DNA from: JBAZUK01 sp041661445
GTDB taxonomy: Bacteria; Chlamydiota; Chlamydiia; Chlamydiales; SM23-39
Length of the DNA stretch: 64,000 bases
Direction: 5' to 3'
Assembly: GCA_041661445.1 (NCBI GenBank)
Contig: JBAZUK010000002.1
Span: 124,001-188,000 of the forward strand
The notes under the pieces are model-generated. The model was not told the origin of the DNA. It ran no database searches and was given only the letters and a program-made list of their open reading frames with translations. The position numbers were made by a program, and so were the translations under genes. Positions 8,992 to 17,335 of this stretch are shown here, in pieces. Position 1 is the first letter of the stretch, and each line of letters opens with the position of its first letter.

Positions 8992-9729
8992 TTATTTAAT
9001 CGCAACAATTGTTAAAAACATGGGAATCTCTTCTCTGGCTTTGTTTTCCATTCGGGATTTACCGCCTGTGCTTTTTTTGTCCGATACCCACTCATAAATA
9101 TTTCTGATTAAAAAACCGCTTTCAGACAAATAATTGCTTAAAACCGATAATGGGAAATGATGAGAAAACACTTCTTTGGATCTTTCTTTTTTGGAAGGAC
9201 TTATACTAATTGGAATTTTCAGCTCAGACATATAAACATTTACTCTTCTATAGAGCATCTTCTGTTTTTCATCTATCTGCCAGGAAGTCTGTCTGGGAAT
9301 GCGAAAAGCAGGATGGTTTAAAACAATAATAAATACTCCATCTTTTTTTAAATGATTATATGCATTTTTTAAAGCGATAACAGGATCGTCAAGATCTTGA
9401 ATTGCTAGCATCAATGTAGCTGCTTCATACTCTTTCTTTTGCAAATCAAATTTTTGACATATATCTTTTTCTAAAAATTTATGGTTTTTAATTTTTTTGT
9501 ACTGATTGGCCTTTTGAATTAAAGAAGATGATATATCAATTCCCAAATATTCAGTTTCTCCAGTTAAATATCTCTCTAAAATCCCCTGCCCGCAGGCAAG
9601 ATCCAAGACTGATGCTTTTTTCTCAAGAATTTTTAAAACCTTTGGAATGATCACATTTTCATGATAATAATGTCCTTTTTCACTAACAAGATTATCATAC
9701 CAATTACTAACATTATCCCAATTACCCAT
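8992..9729 (-). CDS. Class I SAM-dependent methyltransferase
   Basis: The 245-residue protein shows a class I methyltransferase core: motif I VLDLACGQGILE near residue 39, an acidic strand end EYLGIDIS near 60, and a following strand around AATLMLAIQDLDD. The second half is compatible with a small-molecule or quinone-type methyltransferase, but no substrate-specific motif is recognised. It is transcribed convergently with the ferric-reductase-like gene, about 40 bases apart, and divergently from the photolyase. Confidence 0.8.
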   Translation of the reverse strand: MGNWDNVSNWYDNLVSEKGHYYHENVIIPKVLKILEKKASVLDLACGQGILERYLTGETEYLGIDISSSLIQKANQYKKIKNHKFLEKDICQKFDLQKKEYEAATLMLAIQDLDDPVIALKNAYNHLKKDGVFIIVLNHPAFRIPRQTSWQIDEKQKMLYRRVNVYMSELKIPISISPSKKERSKEVFSHHFPLSVLSNYLSESGFLIRNIYEWVSDKKSTGGKSRMENKAREEIPMFLTIVAIK

Positions 9730-9929
9730 ATTTTTTCTTCTTTAGTTCCACTTCATAAGTATTATCCCTGATTTAATTATTTATGTAATAGATTTTTTAT
9801 AAAAAACTCCTAAATCATTACTTTAGTAAAATCTCCAAACTTATGATTAAGAATTAAAATAAATATTTGCTTATGAATTTTTGATAGAAGAAATATTTTC
9901 ATTTAAATAAGATAAAAAAAAGAGAAATT

Positions 9930-11363
9930 ATGATGAAAAAAAACCCTATAATTGTCTGGTTTAGGCAAGATTTAAGACTTCTTGATAATGAAGCCTTTTA
10001 CAGAGCCGCAAAAGAAAATAGGCCTATAATTTTTATTTATATCCATTCTATTGCCAAAACTAACTGGCATTTGGGTTTTGGATCTGGCTTCTGGCTAAAA
10101 AAAGCTCTTGAATTTCTATCAAAAAACCTAAGTGAGATAAACTCGAAGTTATACATATTTCAAGGGAATCCAGGTACAGTCTTAGAAAGTGTTATAAAGA
10201 AAACAAAAGCAGAAGGTCTATATTTTAACTGGGTTTATGAACCTGATTATATGCAAAAAGACAAAGCATTAATTCGGAAATTAATAAACAAAAAAATTGA
10301 TATCAAAACCTTTCATTCCTGCTTATTATTTAATCCCGATGAGATAAAAACCAAAGAAGATCATCCATACAAAGTATTTACTCAATTTTGGAATTGCTGT
10401 TTAAAATATCATAAGATAAATAAAAGCTATCCCATACCAAAGAACATTCTTTTTGAAGATTATAAAATACCATCTTTGGGCATAAAAGACTTAATACTGC
10501 CCAAAAACGATGCTTTTGAAAAAAAACTCGAGTTGCATTGGACTTTATCAAAAAATTCCGAGAAAAAAAATCTAAACTCTTTTATTTCAAAAAAATTAAA
10601 AAACTATTCCAAAAACCGAAACTTTCCTTTCCTGGACGGAACATCAAAACTATCTGCTTATCTGCATTTTGGTCAAATATCGCCTAAAGTTATTATTGAA
10701 AAAATCAAAAAGAAAAGTAATGGTTCTGATGATTTCATAAAAGAAATAGGATGGAGAGAATTCTCGAAATATATAATGTATCATTTTCCTCAGACTGAAT
10801 CCAAGTGTTTTAAAGAAGAATTTTTAAAATTCCCATGGAATTACAATAAAAAACTTTTAAGCCTATGGCAACAAGGCAGAACTGGTTATCCGATCATTGA
10901 TGCGGCAATCAATCAGCTTATACAAACTGGCTGGATGCATAATAGATGCAGAATGATAGTGGCATCATTTTTAATAAAAGATCTTCTGCAGCCTTGGCAG
11001 GAAGGAGCTAAGTTCTTTTATAGATATTTAGTTGATGCTGACTTAGCCAGCAATAATATGGGCTGGCAATGGTCAAGCGGCTGCGGCGCAGATGCTGCCC
11101 CGTTTTTTAGAATCTTTAATCCAATTTTACAGAGCAAAAAATTTGATCCCGAAGGTTTGTTCATTAAAAAATATTTACCAGAATTAAAAAACTTAGACAA
11201 AAGATTCATTCATTTTCCAATGAACGCAGATCTGAATATTTTAAAAAAAGCAAAAATAGTACTCGGGAAAACCTATCCTTATCCGATAATCGACATTGAT
11301 ACAGCAAGAAAAAAGGCATTAAAAGCATTTAGAAAAATTGTAAAAAAGCAAAAATTACAATAA
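9930..11363 (+). CDS. phrB: Deoxyribodipyrimidine photolyase
   Basis: Photolyase uses blue light and FADH- to split cyclobutane pyrimidine dimers in DNA. The N-terminal antenna domain begins IIVWFRQDLRLLDN. The C-terminal FAD domain is well preserved: DGTSKLSAYLHFGQISP, the GYPIIDAA motif, WMHNRCRM, and the FAD-binding end NNMGWQWSSGCGADA. The 477-residue length is typical of class I CPD photolyases. Two adjacent ATG codons (9930 and 9933) can both serve as start. A light-dependent enzyme in a presumed host-associated bacterium suggests a host or environmental stage exposed to light. Confidence 0.95.
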   Translation: MMKKNPIIVWFRQDLRLLDNEAFYRAAKENRPIIFIYIHSIAKTNWHLGFGSGFWLKKALEFLSKNLSEINSKLYIFQGNPGTVLESVIKKTKAEGLYFNWVYEPDYMQKDKALIRKLINKKIDIKTFHSCLLFNPDEIKTKEDHPYKVFTQFWNCCLKYHKINKSYPIPKNILFEDYKIPSLGIKDLILPKNDAFEKKLELHWTLSKNSEKKNLNSFISKKLKNYSKNRNFPFLDGTSKLSAYLHFGQISPKVIIEKIKKKSNGSDDFIKEIGWREFSKYIMYHFPQTESKCFKEEFLKFPWNYNKKLLSLWQQGRTGYPIIDAAINQLIQTGWMHNRCRMIVASFLIKDLLQPWQEGAKFFYRYLVDADLASNNMGWQWSSGCGADAAPFFRIFNPILQSKKFDPEGLFIKKYLPELKNLDKRFIHFPMNADLNILKKAKIVLGKTYPYPIIDIDTARKKALKAFRKIVKKQKLQ

Positions 11364-11442
11364 AAACAATCTCTTACATCCGATTAGCAAATAATCAAAA
11401 AAACATAATCCCGCAAAAATGAGAAAAGCCTTACAGTTGATC

Positions 11443-12309
11443 CTAATTCTTAATTTTACTATTTTTTAAAAAAATTTTTCTATAAAGATAAGGACATAAA
11501 AAACCCACCCAGAAACCAATTACATAAGCAAAGGCGTGCTCATCAAAAATTATGTTAATCTCAAATAGAAAGTAAAGTAAAAAAATCCCTGAAATAACAA
11601 AAGCAGTTCTTAATAAAAACTCACCTATATTTTTAGGATTGCTTAACGATAGATGGTTAATACTTGCTATCAACAATCCAAAAACTACTCCCGAAAGCGC
11701 AAATCCATACAAAGACAGTTTAGGTATAAATAATAAAGGCAGAAGGATCAATTGATAGATCCAAAAAAAAGACAATGGTTTTTTTTCAAAAAAGCCATTA
11801 AAGTAGGGAAACAAATATTTATAAATCAAAAAAATCAATCCTCCTACAATCCATCCTCCAAAAATATCTGTTAAGAAATGCACTCCAAGATAAAGTCTGG
11901 AAAAACTTATTAAAAAAAAGTACAAAGAGCCTAAAATTATCGGTATTTTTTTATATTTGAACTGATCGATAAAAATTAATGGTAGCAACAAGGCACTTTG
12001 AGCCCCGCCAGAAGGAAATCCATAGCCCTTGACTTGAATAATAGCCAGAGTTATATCAAGATCCGATGGTCTAGGCAGCATAAAAATATTTTTCAATAGA
12101 TCATTTACAATTGAACTCAACATCATAATGATAGTAAGTTTGATTCCGAATTTTCTATTATAGCCTATCCAAATAACAGGCAATAAAATGTAATAAAAAT
12201 TGGGGGTGTCGAAGAAATTTAGAAATTTAAAAAAAGCATCTAAATACTCATTTCTCATTAATTGCATGAATCTAATTATTTCAAGCTGAAAATGAATCAT
12301 AAAAAGCAT
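11443..12309 (-). CDS. PAP2-superfamily membrane phosphatase
   Basis: The three phosphatase signatures are present in order: KNIFMLPRPSD (K..RP), YGFPSGGAQS (PSG, with G where H is common) and SRLYLGVHFLTD (SR..GVHFxxD). About seven or eight hydrophobic helices place it in the inner membrane. Family members dephosphorylate lipid phosphates such as phosphatidic acid or undecaprenyl diphosphate. The active-site histidine of the third motif is kept. The 288-residue length is somewhat long, with extra C-terminal helices. It lies 32 bases after DUF2905 on the same strand. Confidence 0.85.
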   Translation of the reverse strand: MLFMIHFQLEIIRFMQLMRNEYLDAFFKFLNFFDTPNFYYILLPVIWIGYNRKFGIKLTIIMMLSSIVNDLLKNIFMLPRPSDLDITLAIIQVKGYGFPSGGAQSALLLPLIFIDQFKYKKIPIILGSLYFFLISFSRLYLGVHFLTDIFGGWIVGGLIFLIYKYLFPYFNGFFEKKPLSFFWIYQLILLPLLFIPKLSLYGFALSGVVFGLLIASINHLSLSNPKNIGEFLLRTAFVISGIFLLYFLFEINIIFDEHAFAYVIGFWVGFLCPYLYRKIFLKNSKIKN

Positions 12310-12341
12310 ATTTATGCCAACCTAATATATATGAAGTCCGT

Positions 12342-12578
12342 TTAAAATTTTTTAATGATCCAAAAAACAAAATTGATCAATATAGTTAAACCAATACTAA
12401 TTAAGATTGAAGATACTATCGGAAAATAAACCGCAATTTTTTCTTTTTTTACATGAATATCTCCAGGAAAATTCCCAAGAGGGACTCCTATCTTCAATAA
12501 TCCCATAAGTATAATACCAAAAAATACAATGGCGATCCCTGCAAAAATTATATATTTTGCAAAATTCAATCCGTTCAT
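12342..12578 (-). CDS. DUF2905 small membrane protein
   Basis: This 78-residue protein has two hydrophobic segments separated by LGNFPGDIHVKKEK, the characteristic PGDI loop of the DUF2905 family, whose function is unknown. The ATG at 12578 is preferred over an in-frame TTG two codons upstream. It follows the tiny FeoB-associated gene by 9 bases, so it is probably the distal gene of the Feo operon, perhaps with the PAP2 gene. Confidence 0.8.
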   Translation of the reverse strand: MNGLNFAKYIIFAGIAIVFFGIILMGLLKIGVPLGNFPGDIHVKKEKIAVYFPIVSSILISIGLTILINFVFWIIKKF

Positions 12579-12587
12579 TTTCAATTC

Positions 12588-12710
12588 TTACATTTTATTT
12601 TTCTTACAGTTGCAGCAATAATTGTTCCTTTTTATATTCTTATAAGAAAAAAAACTAATTATGCTTATTGTAACAAAAACGATTATAAATATTATGATTT
12701 TTTCTAACAT
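12588..12710 (-). CDS. FeoB-associated Cys-rich membrane protein (40 residues)
   Basis: The reading frame encodes MLEKIIIFIIVFVT..., one hydrophobic helix followed by a short basic tail ending NYCCNCKKNKM. Size, single helix, cysteine cluster and position directly after feoB match the FeoB-associated Cys-rich membrane protein family. A Shine-Dalgarno-like TTAGGTAGGT precedes the ATG and overlaps the feoB stop; start and stop are only 2 bases apart. The cysteines may handle ferrous iron or tune FeoB, which is inference. Confidence 0.8.
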   Translation of the reverse strand: MLEKIIIFIIVFVTISIISFFSYKNIKRNNYCCNCKKNKM

Positions 12711-12712
12711 AC

Positions 12713-14716
12713 CTACCTAAAAAAAAATAGTCCTACCCTATAAACAAAAAAGCTTACCCCATAAGCTAAAATAGTCAAGTAAACAATTTGAAACAAGGCC
12801 CATTTATAGGATTTTGTTTCTTTTTTTGTTATAGCTATTGTAGCAAGGCATGGGGTGCTTATTAAAATAAACAGCATTATAGAAAAAGCCCCTATCGGGG
12901 TATAATCTTCTTGCAAACGCCTTTGTATTACATGGGTTTCCTTATTATCCTTAATTGCATATATAATTCCAAGCTGAGAGACAAAAACTTCTTTTGAAGC
13001 AAGAGAGCCTAATAATGATGCATTTATTTTCCAATCAAATCCAAGCGGTTTAAAAACCGGCTCGATTGTTTTACCAATTTTTCCAATGTAAGTTTTAGAA
13101 ATATCATCTTTATTTGGAAAATAACTCAAAACCCAAAGTAAAATTGAAAAACCAAGGATTAAAGTTCCTGCCTTTTTTAAATATTCTTTCGATCTATCCC
13201 ACATATGCAGCATGCTCTTATTAAAAGACGGCATCTGATAAGTGGGAAGCTCCATTAAAAAAGAAAAACTTTCTTTTTTAAAAAAAGCTATTTTAAAAAT
13301 TTTTATGGATGCAATAGCTAAAATGATTCCTATTAAATAAAGCGAAAATAAAACTATCGGCTGATAAGCTCTTTCAAAAAAGGCTGGTATCAGCAAAGTA
13401 AAAACGACCAATTTTGCACTGCATGCAATAAGGGGCAAAGATAAAATAGTTATTATTCGGTCTTTTTTACTTTCAATGCATCTCGTCGCCATAATAGCAG
13501 GGACCGTGCAGCCAAATCCGATCATCATTGGAATAAAGCTTTTTCCATGCAGCCCGATCTTATGCATAAGCCTGTCTAAAAGAAATGCCGCTCTTGCCAT
13601 ATAACCCGAATCTTCCAAAACAGAAATTCCCAAAAACAAAAACATGATGTTCGGCATAAAAACGACAACAGAACCAACTCCGGTAATTATACCATCTATA
13701 ACCAGCGACTTTAAGATAAGGTAGTTATCCTTCGGCCAAATGCTTGAAACAAATGAAGAAAAGATACTAAACCCCTGTTCAATCCAATTCATTGGATAAG
13801 ATCCCAAATAAAATGTCATTTGAAAAATTAAATACATGATGATTAAAAAAATTGGAAAACCAAAAAATTTATTAATCAAAACTTCATCTATCTTATCCGA
13901 GGTGGTTTTTTGATATTTGTGCTCTTTTATAATAGCTTTAGATAAGATTTTTTTGATAAATTGATGTCTTTTTTTAGACAAGACAAGTTCTATCGGCTCT
14001 TCATATTTTTTTTCTAATTTATCTTTGCTTAATTTAATTTTATGTAAAATGGAACAGGAATTTAATTTCTTTTGTAAAAAAACATCTTCTTCTAATAACT
14101 TGATTGCAACAAGGCGTTTTTCCTTTAAATTAAATTCATCAGAAAATAGGGTTTGAATGTTTTTTATTTCTTCTTCAATATCGTTTTCAAATTTAATGTT
14201 TATTCCATAAGATCTGATTTTTTCCTTAGTTATATCTAATACTTTTTTTAAAAGGTCGTCCATTCCCTTTCTTTTAGAGGCTACTATACAGACAAGTTCC
14301 ACTTCTAAAATATTTTTTAAGAACTCAATATCGATCTTCAAATTTCTTTTATCAGCTATATCGATCATATTTAATGCTAAAACAATTGGTATTCCAAGTT
14401 CCATTAACTGCATTGTTAGAAATAAGGATTTTTCCAGATTTGAGGCATCGATAATATTTACTATTATATCAATCTTTTCATCTAATATATAATCTCTAGC
14501 TACTTTTTCATCCTCAGATATAGCGTTTAAACTGTATACTCCCGGCAGATCGACAATTTCTAATCTTGCATCATCTATTGATTTATACCCTTTTTTCGTT
14601 TCAACAGTAACTCCAGCATAATTTCCCGTTTTGCTTCTGTTTCCGGTTAGCAGATTAAAAACTGTGGTTTTTCCGCAGTTTGGGTTACCTATAAGAGCAA
14701 TTTTGAATTTTTTCAT
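12713..14716 (-). CDS. feoB: Ferrous iron transporter FeoB
   Basis: FeoB is the inner-membrane Fe(II) uptake protein with a cytosolic GTPase domain. The G domain is complete: G1 GNPNCGKT at residues 10-17, G2 AGVTVETKKG, G3 DLPG near 57 and G4 NMID near 116. The membrane part contains the two gate motifs, one around GFGCTVPAIMATR and the other around CSAKLVVFTLLIP. At 667 residues it is of normal size. Its start overlaps the feoA stop by four bases (ATGA), showing translational coupling. Confidence 0.97.
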   Translation of the reverse strand: MKKFKIALIGNPNCGKTTVFNLLTGNRSKTGNYAGVTVETKKGYKSIDDARLEIVDLPGVYSLNAISEDEKVARDYILDEKIDIIVNIIDASNLEKSLFLTMQLMELGIPIVLALNMIDIADKRNLKIDIEFLKNILEVELVCIVASKRKGMDDLLKKVLDITKEKIRSYGINIKFENDIEEEIKNIQTLFSDEFNLKEKRLVAIKLLEEDVFLQKKLNSCSILHKIKLSKDKLEKKYEEPIELVLSKKRHQFIKKILSKAIIKEHKYQKTTSDKIDEVLINKFFGFPIFLIIMYLIFQMTFYLGSYPMNWIEQGFSIFSSFVSSIWPKDNYLILKSLVIDGIITGVGSVVVFMPNIMFLFLGISVLEDSGYMARAAFLLDRLMHKIGLHGKSFIPMMIGFGCTVPAIMATRCIESKKDRIITILSLPLIACSAKLVVFTLLIPAFFERAYQPIVLFSLYLIGIILAIASIKIFKIAFFKKESFSFLMELPTYQMPSFNKSMLHMWDRSKEYLKKAGTLILGFSILLWVLSYFPNKDDISKTYIGKIGKTIEPVFKPLGFDWKINASLLGSLASKEVFVSQLGIIYAIKDNKETHVIQRRLQEDYTPIGAFSIMLFILISTPCLATIAITKKETKSYKWALFQIVYLTILAYGVSFFVYRVGLFFFR

Positions 14717-14934
14717 AAAGCTTCTATTTGAATTTTATCAGATAAATCTCTACCTAAAACAATTCTATTATCCCCAATTGCTACAATTACCGCTCCAGAA
14801 AAATCATTTTTTATCATCATTATTTCCTCATCGACGCAAATACCTATAGAAATAAGCTTTATTTCGACTTCTTTTCTATCTAAAATTTTTAAAATCTTGC
14901 CACGTTTTTTTGCTTTCAGTTCACTTAGATTCAT
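14713..14934 (-). CDS. feoA: Ferrous iron transport protein FeoA
   Basis: FeoA is a small SH3-fold cytosolic partner of FeoB. The 73-residue protein has the expected beta-rich pattern, with LISIGICVDEEIMMIKND and IVAIGDNRIVLGRDLSDKI, matching the FeoA core. It is the first gene of the operon feoA-feoB-FeoB-associated protein-DUF2905. No clear Fur box or Shine-Dalgarno sequence is seen upstream of the ATG. Confidence 0.88.
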   Translation of the reverse strand: MNLSELKAKKRGKILKILDRKEVEIKLISIGICVDEEIMMIKNDFSGAVIVAIGDNRIVLGRDLSDKIQIEAL

Positions 14935-15041
14935 AAAATATCTATACTTTTAAAATTAGAATTCAGTATACTTTATGTCAGTATTTTGTAATAGGGTTTC
15001 AAACAAAACAATTTATTGAACCTACAAATACATTAATTTAT

Positions 15042-15046
15042 GGAGG
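15042..15046 (+). promoter_or_regulatory. Strong Shine-Dalgarno of the cold-shock gene
   Basis: GGAGG, 11 bases before the cspA ATG, is one of the strongest ribosome-binding sites in the window and supports that start. Confidence 0.7.
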
Positions 15047-15057
15047 TATAAAAAAAT

Positions 15058-15264
15058 ATGTTTCGACAAGGCACTGTAAAATGGTATGACAAAGATAAAG
15101 GCTATGGTTTCATTCTAGAAGATGGAACAGAAAAAAATGAAATCTTTTTTCATAGATCTAACTTAGTTGATGTTGATCAAGTAATTGACAAAGGCCAACG
15201 AGTAGAATTTGATGTAAAAAAAGGCAAAAAAGGCTTAGAAGCAACTCAAGTTAAAGCTTTATAA
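15058..15264 (+). CDS. Cold-shock domain protein (CspA family)
   Basis: The 68-residue protein is a single cold-shock domain, an OB fold that binds single-stranded RNA and DNA. Both RNP motifs are visible: KGYGFI (RNP1) and IFFHRSNL (RNP2), after the usual GTVKWYDKDKG start. Such proteins act as RNA chaperones, and many respond to temperature or growth phase. It is monocistronic, with a strong GGAGG ribosome-binding site and a hairpin 20 bases after the stop. Confidence 0.95.
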   Translation: MFRQGTVKWYDKDKGYGFILEDGTEKNEIFFHRSNLVDVDQVIDKGQRVEFDVKKGKKGLEATQVKAL

Positions 15265-15283
15265 TCATCTTTCGTTTGTTCAT

Positions 15284-15326
15284 AAGCAAATCAAAATACA
15301 ATTTTATAATTTATGTTGATTTGCTT
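15284..15326 (+). terminator. Intrinsic terminator after the cold-shock gene
   Basis: An 11-base-pair stem (AAGCAAATCAA at 15284-15294, TTGATTTGCTT at 15316-15326) with a 21-base loop is followed by TTT. It ends the cold-shock transcript. Confidence 0.75.
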
Positions 15327-15329
15327 TTT

Positions 15330-15669
15330 AATTATTGTTCATTAAAACTTTCAAGCTTAATATATTAAATATAAATAAATAAGCAAAGCAATCTAGTTAT
15401 AAGCATTTTTTCATAAAAAACGACAATAATTTTATTTAAAATAACTAACTTACTTTCAAGCACTTAAAACTAACATCCAATTCTTTTTTTTGAAATTTTA
15501 AGATTTTTAAAAAAAGTATTGTATTTTTCTCAAAGTTAAAAAAAAGAAACAGCAACTTAAATTGATAGCTGTAAATCTTTTAACGATCACTAAAAAAAAT
15601 TAAATGGACGAACCCCATAAAGACAAGGTAAAATAAAATTTGAATAGATTTGAGTAAAAAAGGATATAT
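15330..15669. other. Intergenic stretch without a recognisable gene
   Basis: About 340 bases of very AT-rich DNA between the cold-shock terminator and the three-paralogue operon. No RNA fold or open frame stands out. Any promoter of the downstream operon should lie here, but no convincing -35/-10 pair was recognised. Confidence 0.5.
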
Positions 15670-15975
15670 ATGGCAACTGCCAAACATTTTAATGATAAAG
15701 AAAAAATGTATCATTTAATTGAAAAATTGGATGATGAATTTCGCTGGTGCGTTAAACATCCCAATGATGTCTCAAAAATTGAATTAGAGCAGCTAAAACA
15801 AGCAGTAGATGAACTTGATGATAAATGTAAGCTGATAGGTGGTAATTTTTACAGGAATTATTTGAAGTTTAAAAGAGATTTTGACCGCCTTGCAACTCAT
15901 ATAAATGAGATAAAATTTGGTGATTATCAGAAATTTGATGATATGATCCAGCAGTTTTTTAGAGATTTAAAATAA
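15670..15975 (+). CDS. Small helical protein, tandem paralogue 1 of 3
   Basis: The function is not recognised. The 101-residue, highly charged protein is predicted to be largely helical and has no signal peptide or membrane segment. It shares with the next gene the string LIEKLDDEFRWCVKHP (there LEELKKEFSWCIKHP) and with both neighbours the pattern NFYR/NFNR/KFYK before a charged helix. A good Shine-Dalgarno (AAGGATATAT) precedes the ATG. It is the first of three consecutive genes, 14 bases before the next. The compact paralogous trio looks like a unit, possibly subunits of a hetero-oligomer or substrates of a chaperone; that is speculation. Confidence 0.7.
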   Translation: MATAKHFNDKEKMYHLIEKLDDEFRWCVKHPNDVSKIELEQLKQAVDELDDKCKLIGGNFYRNYLKFKRDFDRLATHINEIKFGDYQKFDDMIQQFFRDLK

Positions 15976-15989
15976 ATTAAGGAGAAGTT

Positions 15990-16304
15990 ATGTCTATAGA
16001 ACCATCAATTCCTGACTATAAAAGATCATTAATTGAGAACTTAGAGGAGCTAAAAAAAGAATTTTCATGGTGTATAAAACATCCACAAAAAGTGAGCACA
16101 GAGAAGATTAATGATTTTAAAAGAGGCGTTAGGAATTTAAAGTATTTTGCTCAGGACAAAATAATTGATGAAAATTTTAACCGCGATTTGGACAGATTCG
16201 AAGTTCTAATAAAAAAATTACCAAATATGATTTCAGATATTGAAAAAAGTACCGTTGAAATGATCTTTGAAAGAATCGAAAAGCTAATACATGATGTAGG
16301 GTAA
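15990..16304 (+). CDS. Small helical protein, tandem paralogue 2 of 3
   Basis: The function is unknown. The 104-residue charged, helical protein is clearly related to the preceding gene (FSWCIKHP against FRWCVKHP) and more distantly to the following one (KINDFK... against KINELYD...). AAGGAG lies 7 bases before the ATG. It is 4 bases from the third gene, so translation is probably coupled. No membrane segment or cofactor motif is visible; the single cysteine sits in the shared WC(V/I)KHP motif. Confidence 0.7.
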   Translation: MSIEPSIPDYKRSLIENLEELKKEFSWCIKHPQKVSTEKINDFKRGVRNLKYFAQDKIIDENFNRDLDRFEVLIKKLPNMISDIEKSTVEMIFERIEKLIHDVG

Positions 16305-16308
16305 TTTT

Positions 16309-16638
16309 ATGGATTTTGCCAAGTCACAAAAATTTTTATCAGAAAAACAAAAACTTCAGGATCTTTTTGATAAATTGGAAATTGACCTTAATAATTGTTT
16401 AGAAAATTTTGAAAACCTGGAAAAAGATAAAATAAATGAACTATATGATCTGATCACTGACAACGAGCCCCTTGCTTTAGTAATTAATGGAAAATTCTAC
16501 AAAGATTTTAGTAATTTCAAAAATAGATTTGAAAGATTCTTTTCATCCTTTGAAGAGACAAGAAGATCAAAAATGGAAATAACCTTAGAAAATTTCTTAG
16601 ATGATCTTCAAATACTTAAAAAAGATCTATTTGCATAA
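16309..16638 (+). CDS. Small helical protein, tandem paralogue 3 of 3
   Basis: The function is unknown. The 109-residue acidic, helical protein is the most divergent of the three. It keeps the same plan: a first helix LFDKLEIDLNNC at the position of the WC motif, then GKFYKDFSNFKNRFERF, aligning with GNFYRNYLKFKRDFDRL of paralogue 1. It begins 4 bases after paralogue 2 and is followed by a terminator hairpin, so the trio forms a complete transcription unit. Confidence 0.7.
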   Translation: MDFAKSQKFLSEKQKLQDLFDKLEIDLNNCLENFENLEKDKINELYDLITDNEPLALVINGKFYKDFSNFKNRFERFFSSFEETRRSKMEITLENFLDDLQILKKDLFA

Positions 16639-16650
16639 CACTTTTTTAAC

Positions 16651-16686
16651 TATCAGATGAGATGTAAATTTATATCTCATCTGATA
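16651..16686 (+). terminator. Hairpin ending the three-paralogue operon
   Basis: A perfect 13-base-pair stem (TATCAGATGAGAT at 16651-16663 and its complement at 16674-16686) with a 10-base loop lies 12 bases after the third paralogue. No long T run follows. Confidence 0.65.
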
Positions 16687-16925
16687 CTTCTCATCTATCA
16701 CCATTTCTTTAACAATCATTTGAATTTTCCAAAATTCTTTTAATGCGGTTTTGAATAAGTTTTTTTAAGAAAAATTAGAAAATTTTTTATTGTTCCAAAA
16801 ATTAATAAAAAAAATCATGTTTGATTTTTTAAATTATTTTTTTTGTAATAAGTAATTAGTTCCTGCATAATGTCATTATTTCATAAACAATTTTTTGTTA
16901 ATTTTTAAAACAGAAGGATAATAAA

Positions 16926-17214
16926 ATGACAACAAGCATGTCCGATTTGCGAAAGCCCAAAACCAGTAAACCCTACATATTTGGGTGTACAGAACATAAC
17001 ACATAATCCCACTAATCATAGCCTTGATAGTAAAATTCAAACAGTATGTCTGCATGTGTTTTGTGAAAGCTGCATAAAAACCAATATGACTTTCGAAAAG
17101 GTTTGCAAAAAAGCTCATTACTGTCCGGTATGTCAAAAAGAATATACAATTTTAATTCCTGAAGATTTAATGGATCAATTTTCTTCAATTACCATTCCTT
17201 TAGGAAAAATTTAA
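16926..17214 (+). pseudogene. Short RING-finger protein gene with a one-base frameshift
   Basis: The ATG at 16926 has a good Shine-Dalgarno (AGAAGGA), but its frame stops after about 25 codons. Shifting one base within the AACAACAA stretch right after the start gives an open frame to 17214 of about 95 codons. That frame holds a full RING pattern: ACPICESP, VCLHVFCESC (with the canonical C-x-H) and YCPVCQKEY. The corrected product resembles the first 80 residues of the RING/TPR-like protein at 1786, including the late I-P-x-D-L region. It is either a recent pseudogene, a sequencing error, or subject to frameshifting. Hypothetical role if intact: RING E3 ligase-like effector. Confidence 0.65.
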
Positions 17215-17280
17215 CAGAATTCTTCTTGGATTTGGGCGTTTAAAATAACTTAAAAGCTTGAAGATTAAGACGAAAAGCTG

Positions 17281-17314
17281 AATATGACCCAATGACATAT
17301 CATCGGGTCGTATT
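17281..17314. terminator. Terminator between the RING gene and the hydrogenase operon
   Basis: Arms AATATGACCC (17281-17290) and GGGTCGTATT (17305-17314) pair with one G-T wobble, and an inner ATGA/TCAT extends the stem. On the plus strand TTTTTTA follows directly. Its position between convergent genes means it may serve both directions. Confidence 0.8.
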
Positions 17315-17335
17315 TTTTATCCTAACTTTTTTATA

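Noticed and set aside
12579..12584. TTG start for the DUF2905 gene
   Set aside because: An ATG two codons downstream gives the usual family length and needs no rare start codon.
15330..15669. Searched for a structured RNA or thermosensor upstream of the three-paralogue operon
   Set aside because: No stable GC-containing stems or recognisable riboswitch motifs were found.
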